This document shows, one piece after another, positions 46,890 through 59,440 of a DNA stretch of 64,000 nucleotides. This DNA is from Amborella trichopoda (Eukaryota > Streptophyta > Magnoliopsida > Amborellales > Amborellaceae): the NCBI RefSeq assembly GCF_000471905.2, contig NW_006495044.1, positions 3,830,849 to 3,894,848 of the forward strand. The letters run 5' to 3'. Position 1 is the stretch's first letter, and each line of letters opens with the position of its first letter. Position numbers and translations under genes: made by a program. The notes beneath the pieces are model-generated. The model did not search any database. It saw only the letters and a list, made by a program, of their open reading frames with translations, and was not told the origin of the DNA.

Positions 46890-49800
46890 CTAGACCAGAG
46901 CCATACGATAGTTCCTCAAGTTCCCTATCATATCATATTTCACCTTTTCCTCATCAGCCTTTCGTGTTCCTGGCCCTGCCACTAGTTTGGGTGGTATAGT
47001 AGGTTGAGGAGCAGGTTTAGAAGGAGGAGGTTTACTTTGGCTTACTGGCTGACTTGATTGCATGACCAGCTTGGTTTGGGTGATAGAGGTTTGTTTTAGT
47101 GGAACAGAGGTTTGAGGTTGAGGCTTAGGAGGTGGCTGGGTATATGGGACCAGCGACATCCCAGGGAATTAGAGGATGGGTGGATTGTCCAGGGTATTTG
47201 GGCGAGGAAGGAGCCTAGGGAGCTGGAGGATGGGTATATTGCTTGGAGTATTTAGGTGAGGGAGAAGTGGTGCACCAGGAAACTTCAAGATGCCTGGTTT
47301 TTGAGGTGGAAGTTGCAGTGTTTTCCCCAATCTCAAGCTCATTTGCCCCATGCTGGGTGATGCTTCTGATATTTGCATCATGTGACAGACTTCCTGAGAA
47401 TAACAATTCTGCTCTCTTGATTCTCCCAGCTCAAAGTCGGGCTTAGGAGGCCACTGGGGTTTCTTTAGCATTGACCTCTTATGCTTTTTGATGGAAGAAG
47501 ATGGGTCTGACTTGGCTCGAGCCACCAAGGCGTCAGAAACTGTTAAGAATCCTGCTGCCTGGGCTGGCGTTTTTTCAATCGCCTCCGCTGCGTCCTGCTT
47601 ATATTGATTCCTTCAAGTTCTTTGCCAAGAGCCTCGAAGTCTAGAAATTCCTTCGATGTATTTGCAGGAGACATAGAAGAGGAGGGGGAAGAAGAAGAAG
47701 AAGATGGAGAAGAAGAGTCAGTAGGTGAGGGACTTTTAAGGTCATTCCCCTCATCGAACCGATTTGGGCAGCTTTTACTTCATCACCAGAGTTGGATGTG
47801 TGCAAGGAGTCTTTTAAGTCTTTCCCCTGCTTAGACCGTTGGGGAGTGCTTTTAACGTCGTCACCTTCATTGGACGTGCCCCGAGTAGAAGATGGCTCAG
47901 GGTTGACCTCTTGATGAGATGAAGAAGGAAGGATGATTATGCTGGGGATGAAGTCCTGTAAGGTCGGCAATGGGGGAAGGGGTCTGAGAAATTCTTGCTC
48001 AATTGATGGTTGAGCTATCTTTCTCTGGCGAGCAGCCCTCGGTGCCCGTCTCTTCTTTGTTTTTATTGGAAGTGCTTGATTCGTCTCGCTCAGTTTATGA
48101 ACAACCCTAGCTTGACAAATTACTTCTCGCCTTAAGTACTTGAGTCTGCTCCACTCATGGTGGACTATCCATGGCTGCGAAGTTGAGGGATCGACATGAT
48201 CTGAATCATCATTACCCAGGTCTTGTGTTAGCAGCCCTTCTCGCACCAATGGAGCAGTGATTTGGGGATCTCTTTCTGGAACGTTACAAGGCACTTGGTA
48301 TCCCTGTATTTTCTTTGTGATTATATCATGGAAACTGGAGTATTCGCTCTGGTCGTGGCCCCATATCTGATGGTACGGGCACGAATGGTTCTCAATTCCT
48401 TAAGCAAGGCGTCGGGGCTGCCGTGCCGGTTTTGGTGTGATGAGGCCTTCTTGAAGCATCATAAAGAACAAGGCGCGAAGAAGATCAGGTGCTTCGTCTT
48501 CCTCTTGGACTGTCATTGCGTGGGAAGTTTCTGCTACCCCGAAGGCGTTCTTTAGCTCTTCAAGCTTTCTCTGACCCTTCTAGATCAAGGCTTCGATGAT
48601 GTCTTTTAACGTGTAGCATTCCTTTATGGGGTGGTTTATCCTCTGATGATAAGCACTATGATGCGCATGGGCATCGAGTCTTGCTTGATCAGGGAACTTG
48701 GTCTTTGGCAGCTCGATCATGTTCTGTTCGAGTAATAATCAGAGTAGTGCAGGGAATCATTCCTTTTCAAAAGGGTAGACTTTATTCTTATGGCTGGTCC
48801 AATAATCATCTCGATTAAGGTTCACAGGTGGGGGTACCCGGTTGTATGACTATTGTTGTTTGCGTGATTGAGGCGCTTTTGTTGTGCTTAACCCTTTGGA
48901 GAGGTTTGGGAGGGAGCCTTCTTTGGGTCATTGACAGTGACGGTTGCACTGATCACTCCTTTTTGTTGACTGCCCTGGGTATTGGCCTGAGAGCTACCAT
49001 TGCCCTGGTTGTTTCCTGAGCTTGCAGACTGTTGTCCCGACTCGCCGTGGAGATGTGACAGGCTTTCTATGCAGACTGACTTAGATATTAGCTCTGACAT
49101 GGAGGTCGGATTGGAGCCTCAACATCTAGGGCAATCTCAGGTCGCATGTTTTTCCCACAGGTTTGAACTACTTCCTTCTCATGCATAGGATTAGGATGGA
49201 AAGCATCCAATTCTTTCCATCTTACTATGAATTAATCAACAGGTTCATTGGGTTCTTGGGTCAAAGTGAGAAGCTCGATGGTTTGGACCTCTCTCCCGAC
49301 TTCGTAGAAGCATTGGTGGAACAGCTTCTCCATTTCCTCCCAAATATGTATTGAGTTTGGGGGAAGCTAAGCATACCACTGAAATGCTAGGCCGTCAAGG
49401 GTTTCAACAAATTGACGGAGAAGGAGTCTCCCATCAGCCGCTGTCTCTCGACATGCCGCTTGGAAATGGGCAATATGCTGGTGTGGGGAGGTTGTACCAT
49501 CGAACAGGGGAAACTTCCCTTTCTTGTAGTATGGGGGAAATGGAACCTGATCAATGTAGGAGGGGTACGGATTTTGGTAAAGCATTGCTCCCAGCATACT
49601 CGGGATCTATCCGCTTTTAAAACTATGGGTTACCGTAGCGTCAATGTCAGCTTGTGAGATGGGGTGCGGGACAGAATTGTTCTGTGAGGCAGGAGGGGGA
49701 GGATGCCTTGGAGGTGCATCATTTGAGTGATGGGAGTTGGCCTCATGAGGGGATATGTTGATTGAGGACCGCGTGCTTTCCATGAGATCGATCTTATCCA

Positions 49801-51255
49801 TCATTGTTCGCACCATGTCTTCGAACCTATTCATGAGCTCTTCCTGGCTGTTGCTAGGTTCGTTTACAACCATAATGTTGACAGTTTCTCCAAGGAGGTC
49901 AACCTTGGGTGCAGTTGTGGACTTCCGAGTCTGACGATTCAAATGCAATAGATCAGTTATCAAGGGCGTAGCATGCCCCGACTGTACTCGAGTCTTGTAT
50001 GCCAATCATGTGAAGACCGGTTCTTGACGGTCTTGAGACCGTGGCTGCTGAGTGGTTGGGTCATCTTCTACGACACTGACCACAGTGCAGGATTGACATA
50101 TTTCTTCTTTAAGCTTTGTCATCTGAAGAGGATAGAAGGGTTTAGGTGAAAAGGGTCGTCAGAGCTGGGTGCCTCGACCATCTTGGTGCTTCCTTAGTCA
50201 TAACTTGCAGACCCCTATAGCGTTTAACTTTGAGGTTTTGATGGACGTCATGCCGGAATTGCGAAAGGGACTGCAGCTGGTTGGCCCTTCTTGTGCAAGA
50301 AAGAGCCATTTCCATCAGGTGAAGCAATGGGTGTGGGCCAGGAATTTGGGTCATCTTAGGCTGAGGAGGGTGAAGGACTTGATCTCCCATCAGGTCTCTG
50401 CCTCGAGCCCTCATATGAGCTCTAGAGGCATGACCGAGATGGCAGGGCTAGTTCAAGATGATACTCTTGGGGAAGGTATTCGAGTACCAGGGCTGGGGAT
50501 GCTTATCGAATAGAGGAGAGGCAAGCAGGAGAAGGGTTGACTCATGACGATGCTTGAATCGGGAGCGAGCGGCGATCTGTGATGGCGACGCATGTGTGCC
50601 CCTTGAAGAATGATCACAGGTGACTTGGGGATCAGCCCGGACTCGAACAAGTGGTATGACCTTAGAAGGCCAAGAACTGCGAGGTGGTATCTATAAGAGA
50701 ATAAGTGAAATCCTGCCCTTTACAGGGTGTGCTAGTGTGTGTTGAGTAGGAGGACGAGGCGGTCGTCTTCTGTGTACTCGGGTTGACGCAATGACACCAT
50801 TGGCTCGAGTAGTGGGATGCACATGCATAACGTGTACATGACTTGACCTTAGGAGGCCTGATCCTAGACGCTGACTCGAGGTAACATAAGAGTTTCCCCA
50901 AGGTGTGGCTTGAGTAAATGATCCACGAGTCGTAAGGTGTGTGCGAGCAGTGGAAGCTCCAGGTCTCTGCCTTGATGTGTGGAGCCTCTAAGCATAGAGA
51001 CTCATGGTGGTGCAGGAATTTGAGGGGTAGCCTTGCGGCGACCCACAGAAGCAACGACAACTTCTTTGCCTTTTGTAGAAAGGGACTGAGCAGCCTTTTG
51101 GCGTACCTCAACAATACGACCGATAAGTGACTTGCCAGTGATAGGGTGCATGCTGTGAGTAGTGGCATCTGTGCCACCAATGCAGAGTGCCTTGGTGGAG
51201 ATTCCACCAGAGCTAGGAGATGGGGAGTTAGGAACTTTTAAGTCCCTTCTCACAC
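46890..51255 (-). pseudogene. gag: Gypsy-B gag with long N-terminal extension
   Basis: Reading leftwards, the extension starts RRDLKVPNSPSPSSGG (51253), followed by HLMEMALSCTRRANQLQ (about 50330). A charged helix reads EELMNRFEDMVRTMMDKIDL (about 49840). The capsid core starts YPSYIDQVPFPP (about 49570) with HIAHFQAACRETAADGRLLL and FVETLDGLAFQWYA. Cys/His-type segments lie near 48680-48610 and 48400-48340, a basic stretch KTKKRRAPRAARQRK near 48060, and a proline-rich end (47528-46890). It is the same protein as in A and C. It is broken in many places. Confidence 0.83.
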
Positions 51256-51457
51256 CTATCTAGGTTAAGACCTGGGAGCTAGACATTGGGTCATTGCTCA
51301 GAAGGAAAGTTGGGAACAAAGTTCGAGGAACTTGGGGATGAGAAAATCTCCAATCCGGATAAATGGGTTAAGAAACCTAACAGCCATGTGTGTGCAGAAA
51401 AAAAAAAAGCAAAGAAGTGACTAGCCAAACAAGGACGATCTAGCGAAGGGGTAGTGT

Positions 51458-51477
51458 GTCCCCAGTGGAGTCACCAT
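51458..51477 (-). promoter_or_regulatory. Gypsy-B primer-binding site
   Basis: On the - strand it reads TGGTGACTCCACTGGGGAC, two bases from the LTR end. Confidence 0.86.
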
Positions 51478-51479
51478 GC

Positions 51480-54400
51480 TGGTTAGGTGCCTCGATCTCG
51501 CCCTTCGAGTTGGGATGACCTGGTGTCACATGTCTTGGGTTTTATTGGAACCTGAGACTTGAGATCACTCTCTCGGGAACCTTGTTAGGAAACAAGGGCA
51601 GGTATATTAATCGATAAGAGAGAAATTTTCATGTGAGGCGGGACACACCTCACCTGCATCCGTGACTCACTCGGGCTGACTCGCGCGGGCACCCTCTTAA
51701 ATCACAACGAAAAAGCCCCCAGTCTTACAACTGGTTCGGAATCGCCTCCCTTGGCCTGTACTCTCTTGTTTCTGCAATCACACACACACGGTTAATTTAC
51801 AAGACAAGTGGGCCAAGTGACCCGTCCTTGTCTTTGGGCGAATGCACATAAGCATGCACATTCAAAAGAAGAAAAAAGTAAGAGGATAGATGAAAGGAGA
51901 AGAAAGAAATCTAATAGCGGAATAGGGAAGATAGAAATTTGACCAAGTGGCTAGACTAACACAGTAGCTAGACCAATAAGTGATTGACTCGGCATGATAG
52001 CAAGAAGAGCATGGTAACTAGACAGGCACAATGACAATACTACTAGATGACAGAACGATCACCGAACAACCTGGCACGATGGCTAGCCTATCATGGCAGT
52101 AAGATAGGCACGGTAACTAAGACGATACATCGGCAATACTGCTAGACGACAAGACTACCATGGCTGTGTTTGACTTTGCTTTTACTGTCCATGTCAGTGG
52201 AGAGAGAAAATAAAAAAAACATGGATGGCAATAAGCTTTCACCGTGCATGACAGAGGAGTAAGAAGAGAGAGAAAATATGGACGGTAATGAGCTTCTGCC
52301 GTCCATGACAGAGGAATAAGAAGAGAGAGAAACATGGACGATAATGAGCTTTTACCATCTATGACAGAGGAGTAAGAAGAGAGAGAAAATATGGACGATG
52401 ATGAGCTTCTGCCATCCATGATAGAGGAAAAAAGAGAGATAAAACATGGACGACGAAGAGCTTCCACCGTCCACAACAGAGGAGTAAGAAGAGAGAGAAA
52501 TATAGATGGTAATGAGCTTCCGCCATCCATGATAGAGGAATAAGAAGAGAGAGAAAACATAGACGGCAATGAGCTTCTCTTTTCCATGATAGAAGAATAA
52601 GAAGAGAAAAAAAACATGGACGGTGATGAGCTTCCACAGTCCATGATAAAGAAGTAAGAAGAGAGAGAAAACATGAATGACGATGAGCTTCCGTCGTCCA
52701 TGACAGAGGAATAAGAAGAGAGAAAACATGGATGGTGATGAAGTTCCACCGTCTAGACAAAGGAGTGAGAAGAGAGAGAAAACATGGACGAAGATGAGTT
52801 TCCACCGTCCATGACAGAGGAGTGAGAAGAGAGAAAAATATGGACGGTGATGAGCTTCCGTCGTTCATGACAGAGGAGTGAAAAAGGAGAGAAAATATAG
52901 ACGACGATGAGCTTCCGCCATCCATGGCATAGGAGTTAAGAAGAGAGAGAAAATATGGTCGGCTATGAGCTTCCGCCGTCCATGATAGATGAGTAAGAAG
53001 AGAGAGAAAACATGAAAGGCGATGAGCTTCCTCCGTTCATGACAGAGGAGGGAGATAAGGGAACTTTGACAGAGGCTAGACCCACCACTCGGGTTAGGGC
53101 CCGACTCACTGTTTATGCCCCAAGAGTAGAAAGATATCACACTAAGTGATAGACTCTGCCATGCATGAACAGACAAGAAAGAGAGAGAATAGGGAGAATG
53201 GAGAAAGAGAGAGATTAGGAAAGAGAGGAAAAAAAGAAAGCAAAGATAGAAAAGAGAGAAGGAAAGTGAGTATAGAGGATCAAGAAAGAGAGAGATAGAC
53301 GAGAGGAGAGAGAAAGAGATAAACAAGAGGAGAGAAAGAGAGATATGAGGGAGAAAGAAAGAGAGATGCGAGGAGGAGAGAGCAAGAGAGAGATGAGAGG
53401 GGAGAGAGAAAGACATAGACGAGAGGAAAGAGAAAGAGAGAGATGAGAGGAGAAAAAGAGAGATGAGAGGAGAAGAGATAAAGTGAGAGCAAAGAGGAGG
53501 AAAGAGAAGAGATAGATGAGAGGAGAGAGAAAGAGAGATAAGAGGAAAGAGAAAGAGAGATGAGAGATGAGAGGAGGAGAGAGAAAGAGTGAGATGAGAA
53601 GAGAAGAGCGAAAGTTACATTTATCAAAGAGTACCAAACCTTTTCTTCTCTCTCCTATCTCTCTCTAAGCCGTGCCCACAGTTTCAAAGTGAAAACTCCC
53701 AAATTTTATTCATGAGATTAAAAAATGATGGGTTCCATGACAATTAGGTTTAGCATGTGCTTATAGAATTGGGCCCCAAAATGGGTGTACGCTAAAAAAC
53801 TATCTATATTGATGATAATTACAATTTAATTGAATTAAAAGAAATTCTAAAAATAGGTACAAAAGGTCTGTTTTGCCCTTGCCCAATAATACATGAAATT
53901 TCAAAACAGCCCTACTGCTGCCCTAGAACTTGCGTGATCTTCCATGGATAATTCGGGGTTGCTCCGGTGTTCGTTTGACTGAAAGATGATTGCTTTCTTG
54001 TGGGGCTCGGCATGACGATCGATTTGATACCAACTTTGAGCTATGGATCGCATTTTTAGGCCACAATCATACAACTCGAAATTTGTAAAGATCTTGAAAC
54101 CTTCCGATTGATAGTGTGCATGTTTCTTGATGTTTTTCTTTAGTTTCTTTGCTGAATTGCACTGAGTATGCCGTCATGATCACGTCACAATGAACGTAGC
54201 TCAATTTTTTATCTAGACGAAGATTTCGCCATTTTGGTCAGAATTTGAAAATCTGACGGCCAAAATCTATAGCAACTTTGACGCCTTCGTGTGCTGAATC
54301 CAACCGTTCATCGTATGTGGGGTTTGAACCAGTCATAGCCTCGGACCTTACATTCATAGAGCAATTGGTTTCGCATCGATCGGGGTACGCGAACACCTTG

Positions 54401-55065
54401 ATATGGCCACTTGAGTGAGATGTGTCGCTGATGAATTTTCTACAACTATCTTCACGAATCGCCAACTTCTCTCTAGTTTTTCTCTTTGCTCGGGTATTGT
54501 CACAGGTCGTGCCACATATCAAAACTCCCGTCTTGACAAGACGAACATGTTCACGAAATTTGAGAGCGATCTAATGCAAGACGAGTGAGATATGAGGCTC
54601 ATGACCGTGCAAACCAGTCTTCTTTAATAGAGATTGATGTAGGTAGGCTGCACAAGAATAGCGTGCAACCTACCCCTTTTTAATGTTTCACTCATAACTT
54701 TGTCCTAGAATGTCTGTTTAAGCTGAAACTTGACCCTTAGGGGTTTTTGACCGTGCCGGATCTAATGAAGGTGGTTCCATAGCTGTTTGACGCACTAAAA
54801 ATAGAGTTCTAGTTACAAGGTCTGTTTCAGGATGCTAGAGGCTGATTTTTCTAAAAAAATTTCTTTGTCTGCGATACCTTAAACATGTCTGATTACGACC
54901 AAACTTGGCAAGGGGACCTTTTGGAGTGTTTAGGAAGATTATGACCCATTTTGGGGCAATTCTGAGACTGTGTTAGGAATTCCACTATATGTCGGGGATT
55001 TAATGACTGACTTCTCTTTTTATTCCGCATCAGGAACTCAAGGTGCTGAATAATGTTTTCAAACA
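51480..55065 (-). repeat. Gypsy-B 5' LTR (3.6 kb)
   Basis: It matches 13190-16972. In element order come TGTTTGAAAAC (55065), U3, a TATA-like box (53770-53761), AATAAA (53710-53705), a CT-rich tract in RNA sense (53615-53170), about 15 hairpin units (53050-52200) and CCTAACCA (51480). Confidence 0.93.
52200..53050 (-). repeat. Hairpin-repeat array in the Gypsy-B 5' LTR, about 15 units
   Basis: The 57-base units are the same as at 14087-15080, with arms CATGGACGG and CCGTCCATG. The unit number differs between the two LTRs (about 15 against 18), so the array has changed since insertion. Confidence 0.88.
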
Positions 55066-55070
55066 TCTTT
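55066..55070. repeat. Target-site duplication of Gypsy-B, right copy
   Basis: TCTTT is identical to 13185-13189. Confidence 0.93.
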
Positions 55071-56495
55071 CTCCCTCTCTCTCCCCACAGGGGCAGTGAC
55101 GTGGGCTTTCTTGTACTTGCGGGTCTCGGTGCTCCCTTGTGGTTTTCTACCTCTTTCTCTCTCCTCTCTTTTCTTCTCTCTCTCTTATCCCTCTGCTCTT
55201 ATGTCTTACACAGACGACAGCCTTAGCCGCTACCTCTGTAAATATTTTTTCTCTCTCATCCCTCTTCTCTTATGATTTACACAGACGCTAGACTTAGCCA
55301 CCGCCTATGTAAACTTTCTCTCTCTTCTTTCTTCTCTGGTGATTTACACAACCGGCAGGTTTAACCGCCACCTGTGTAAACCAGTTTTCTTCTTTGTCTC
55401 ATTCTCTCTTCCCTCATCCTTCTCTTCTCACACAAACAATAGTCTTAGCCGCCGCCTATGTATGACATAGACGGCACCCTTAACTGCCGCCTGTGTCTTC
55501 ACCCTTCTCTCTTTCATGACACAGACGACAGCTCTCACTGCCGCATGTGTCACTTCTTTTCTTTGACACTGATGATAACTTTAGCCACCGCTTATGTCAC
55601 CTTTCTTCATGTCCCTTTTGACACACATGACAGTACCACCTGCCGCCTGTGTCGCTGTTCTCATATTTCCCCACTAACATAGATGGTTGCTTTAGCCGCC
55701 GCCTGTGTCTTGTTCCTCCGTATACTCTTTTGTTTTCCCCCAAAATTTCTTTGCAATATGCATAAGAAGAATTTGGGTGAAAACCAAACCAAGTTCTCTC
55801 CCTTTTTTTATATTTTTTATATTTTTCTTTATTCGCATCATGAGGCACTAGGTGAAAAGCAAAGTAGTCCTCTGTTCTCTCTCAAAACAAAGTTCTTTCT
55901 TTGAAGTTCTGGGTGAAAATCAAGCCAGTCTTCAGAGTTCGTTTTTTGGAGTATTGGGTGAAAAGCAGACCAACTTCCAAACATCCATTTTTCTTTAAAA
56001 GATTAATTGAAAATCATACTAGTCTTTCACTTTCTAACACCACCCCCTATTCTTTTCTTCATCTGGAAGACCGGGTGAAAATCAAATCGGTCTCCGTCTC
56101 TTTATTCATCCCTCGAATGTACATGCTCATGTGCATTCTCTTAAAGACAAAGTGAGGTCTTCTGACCCACTTGTCTTGTACATTAATATTGTGTGTGATT
56201 GCAGAAAGAGGAGAAGACAGGTCGAGGGAGGCGGTTTCAAACTAGTTATCGACTAGGGGCATTTCAGAGTGATCTAAGAGCGCGCTCACGCGAGCTAGCC
56301 TGAGTGCGTCACGGACCACATGAGGTAAGTCTCACCTCGTAACCCTAATTCCTAACTCATTAGTTGGTGTTCCTGCCCACGTTTTACTCATGTGGTTCCA
56401 GAGAGAGCGGTCTCAGATCCCGGGTTCTCTGTGAAACCTGAGACCCATGCCACCAGGTCAACCTAACTCGAGAGTGAGATCGAGGCATCTAACCA
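55071..56495 (+). repeat. Gypsy-A 3' LTR, right part
   Basis: It continues the LTR interrupted at 13189. GGGGCAGTGACGTGGGC aligns with 2447, the hairpin array (about 55200-55720) aligns with 2560-3050, and the end CATCTAACCA aligns with 3649-3658. A stretch near 56150-56290 has no counterpart in the 5' LTR. Confidence 0.92.
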
Positions 56496-56500
56496 CTCAT
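56496..56500. repeat. Target-site duplication of Gypsy-A, right copy
   Basis: CTCAT is identical to 744-748. Copia sequence resumes at 56501. Confidence 0.93.
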
Positions 56501-56880
56501 ACTTAATTCTTTGCCCCCCAGTCTCTGTCAAGGATTCTACGAACGTTTTCCACCCTCTCTCTCTCCCTCTCTCTTATATGGTACTACTTTCTTTTATATG
56601 GCACCTGGATTTTATAGGAGGATCAAAGTCCTATCTATTTTTCTGCATTTCTCTTCGGTGAATGTGTTGGATGTGTTCAAGTGCCAACTTCCTTATGCAT
56701 GGTGATTTCTTTCCTTTGGTACATTGTGACTTCTTTCCTTTGTGAAGGCCACACTTGACTTCCTTCACCGAGTACCAAAGAAGCTTTGGTGCAAGAAAAG
56801 TTTTTGCTTCTGCCACCTCTACAGTATCCATTGATTCACGGACTACAATGATGGCCACCTCCACTATCAATGCACCTACA
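56501..56880 (+). other. Copia leader, continued, up to gag
   Basis: This is a pyrimidine-rich leader with a short direct repeat (GTGACTTCTTTCCTTTG near 56727 and GTGATTTCTTTCCTTTGG near 56701). No conserved frame is seen before gag. Confidence 0.55.
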
Positions 56881-57500
56881 CTTGCAGTTGATATTCCCAC
56901 GCTCCCATTAATAATCTCCATCACTTTCTTCCCCGCAAACTCACTGCTACCAATTACTTGTTTTGGAAATCTCAGTTTAGGCCCATCCTTCGAGGGTATG
57001 ATCTTCTTAGCTATATGGATGGATTCCTCCCTTCCCCTATTGAATTTCTTCCAATTGAAAACAATGAGGAGTCAAAGATCATCCTTGTGTTCCTCTATTG
57101 GAAGAAACAAGACCAGTTGTTGCTTAGCTGGCTTGTCTCGTTCCTCAAAGAGGGCGTTCATGCTCAGATCATGGGTCTTACCACCTCCCATGAGGTATGG
57201 ACTGCACTAGAACACTCGTATTCAAATCACTCATGAGCTTGTATAACGCAACTACGACTCCAGTTGCAGACAATCAAGAAGGGATCCTTTGACATTGCTA
57301 ATTATTTTTAGCGAGAAAAAAGTATAGCCAATCATCTCAATGCAGTAAGAAAGGCATTTTCTGATGATGATTTGATACTTCACATTCTTGGTGGACTCTT
57401 AAGTAAAATTCCTTTCAGACTTCTATAAATGCAAAGTCTGATCCACTTACCCTCAATGATCTCTATGGTATATTACTAAGCCAAGAGGTTCGACTCTCAG
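56881..57500 (+). pseudogene. gag: Copia gag (UBN2/Retrotran_gag_2 type)
   Basis: The text FWKSQFRPILRGYDLLSYMD (from 56961), QDQLLLSWLVSFL (near 57110) and HEVWTALEHSYS (near 57190) matches the copia capsid family. LRLQLQTIKKGSFDIANYF and DDDLILHILGGL (near 57370) complete the match. A Gly/His/Arg-rich stretch follows (57590-57650, DHGRGGHGRGCGQGHGQ), as in the nucleocapsid part of this lineage. It is broken. Confidence 0.85.
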
Positions 57501-57511
57501 ATCAACATGAC

Positions 57512-58213
57512 ATGCTGGATATTGGCTCTCCATCGGCCAATCTTGCAACGACACTAAAAAATAACTCGAGAAGGGCCATGGTGGACCATGGACGCGGTGG
57601 CCATGGTCGTGGTTGTGGTCAAGGCCATGGCCAACAACAAAATAATAACTATCAATGTGGTAAACAGCAAGGTAGTTTGCCACATGTCTTGCCAAGTATG
57701 CAATTGTGTGGGCCACTTAGCACTCCAGTGTCGACTCGCTTTAACCATGCCTTTCAACCTGAGCTGAATGTAAACCTGAATGCCTTTCATGCAAACCACT
57801 CCAACATCGACGATGCATCGTACCCAAATTCAGGAGCATCTAAACACATTCCTGTCGATCTCTCCAATCTTTCTCTCCTCTCAAAATACATTGGACTGGA
57901 ACAGATAAAGATAGGCAATGGTACAAGTTTGAGCATAAACAATATTGGTTCCTCAAATCTCCTTACAAGCAATGCTACATTTTCTCTTTGTAATATTCTA
58001 TATGTTCCTTCCATTTGTCAGAATTTATTGTCAGTGAATCAATTTACGAAGTATAATTATGTTGTGTTTGAATTTCACCCTTCACATTTTGTTGTCAAGG
58101 ATCAGTCAACGGGGAGGGCTCTAATGCACGGGCTGGCTAAGGATAGTTTATACCAACTGGAGGTAGCAAATAAGAGGAACAATAAGAGTACGGGTTCTAC
58201 ATTCCTTAGATAA
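57512..58213 (+). pseudogene. pro: Copia nucleocapsid end and protease
   Basis: This open stretch of 233 residues runs from the Gly-rich nucleocapsid into the copia aspartic protease. The Ser-Gly-Ala neighbourhood lies near residue 111. ILYVPSICQNLLSVNQFTK (near 57990) and VVFEFHPSHFVVKDQSTGR (near 58050) are hallmark protease-end text of plant copia. It forms part of a polyprotein that is broken overall. Confidence 0.88.
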
Positions 58214-58880
58214 AATGTTGCAATAAAACAATAGCATAATCAACTGGGGCAGGCAACATTGCGCACATTTAGGCGCATAGTTTCATAAAATAAATTAGCT
58301 GTGTCTTGTAATAAGGCTTCCCATGTTTGTAAATCATGTCAGAACGCAAAAAGTCATAAACTTCCTTTTTTTCCCTCATCCACTATTAGTAATGCGCCAT
58401 TAGATTTAATGTTTTCTGATATATGGGGCCCTGCACCGATTGCATTTACAAAAAGCTACCATTATTATGTTCATTTCTTGGATAATTTTGGTCAATTTAC
58501 AAGGATATTTCCTCTTCTTCAAAAATCAGATGTTTATGACACTTTTCTTAAGTTTAAAACTTTGGTTGAAAACTTATTTGAAAGAGGTATCAAGTGTTTA
58601 CATAAAGATTAGGGTGGAGAATATCATCGTCTAACTCCATATTTAACCTCTTGTGGGATAGATCATCGTTTATCTTGTCCACAAACACATGAACAAAATG
58701 GTTTCTCATAACACAAACACAAGAATATTGTGGAAACAGGCCTCTCCCTACTTGCTCATCGATTTGTACCATTTAATTCATGCCATAAAGGCTACAAATG
58801 CACTGACATGGCAAATGGAAAGCTCATCATTTCATGACATGTAATTTTTGATGAATATAAATTTCCTTTTGTAGGTCTTC
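58214..58880 (+). pseudogene. int: Copia integrase
   Basis: The zinc-binding N-terminus is represented by SHVCKSCQNAKSHKLPF (near 58320). The catalytic core shows PLDLMFSDIWGPAPI (near 58400), YHYYVHFLDNFGQFTRIFPL and TLVENLFERGIKCLHKD (near 58570). It would insert the cDNA. It is broken. Confidence 0.88.
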
Positions 58881-59440
58881 AGGGACACCCACCTTCTTAA
58901 ATCCTGGCACAGCTACGCAGTCCCTCACGCCAGCACTCCCACTTTGAGTGGGGTCTTCCAAGGCACCACCTGGTCCAAGAAGGACAAGAAAATACCCTGC
59001 CGAATCTCTCTAATTTGCCATCACATAGTCCACCTCACAATCAACCTTTAAACCAACACTCTCTACGACATGAATGCTCTGACCAACAACCAATAGCAAG
59101 TACCCATATCCCTCAACCTACTTCGGCAAGCTCCAGTGCCACTATACCTACACTACTAAGTACAGATAGAGCCCAAACATCACAGCCTCCCAACTAATTA
59201 CTTGTTGCTCCAATTGCTCTTACGGTATCCTGTAACTCAACCCACCATTTCCCCATCACTTCCCTGACAATACCCATTAAAGAGCACCCTTCTCATCCAC
59301 ACCAAATACATACCATGCACACTAAATCTCTAGATGGCATCTTTAAGCCAAAACCCTATCTTTCATCCACATATCCCATAACCAATGCCGGACCCCATGA
59401 TGTTGAACCCACTTGATTCTCTCAAGCGAGCAAACACAAG
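58881..59440 (+). other. Copia integrase-reverse transcriptase linker
   Basis: The segment is Pro/Ser/Thr/Gln-rich (for example QPIASTHIPQPTSASSSATI). It is the usual low-complexity spacer between integrase and reverse transcriptase in plant copia. Confidence 0.7.

Larger units (their letters stand above)
13190..55065 (-). mobile_element. Gypsy-B: large-LTR Tat/Ogre-like element with an antisense PMD gene
   Basis: It is inserted in the 3' LTR of A. Its own sequence is about 21.3 kb (13190-17601 and 38195-55065), because Gypsy-C sits inside. In element order (right to left) come the 5' LTR (51480-55065), primer site, gag, protease, a convergent PMD gene on the + strand, a repeat-rich 3' region and the 3' LTR (13190-16972). 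No reverse transcriptase, RNase H or integrase was seen, so it looks non-autonomous. The coding parts are broken in many places (roughly ten or more). The LTRs are roughly 85-90% identical by eye. Confidence 0.92.
749..56495 (+). mobile_element. Gypsy-A: large-LTR Ty3/gypsy (Tat/Ogre-like), non-autonomous
   Basis: Gypsy-A is inserted in the copia leader with a perfect CTCAT duplication. Its own sequence is 749-13189 plus 55071-56495, because Gypsy-B sits inside its 3' LTR. Its parts are the 5' LTR (749-3658), a primer site of the TTGGCAACTCC type, gag (about 3859-8150), a remnant of an antisense leader (8160-8640), a repeat-rich 3' region, a polypurine tract and the split 3' LTR. No protease, reverse transcriptase, integrase or PMD segment was seen. 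The LTR pair is about 83-86% identical by eye in the stretches compared, so it is old, and gag is broken in several places. Confidence 0.92.

Noticed and set aside
55071-56495. A separate solo LTR
   Set aside because: It continues exactly where the A 3' LTR stops at 13189. The TCTTT duplication and the A 5' LTR show it is one LTR split by B.
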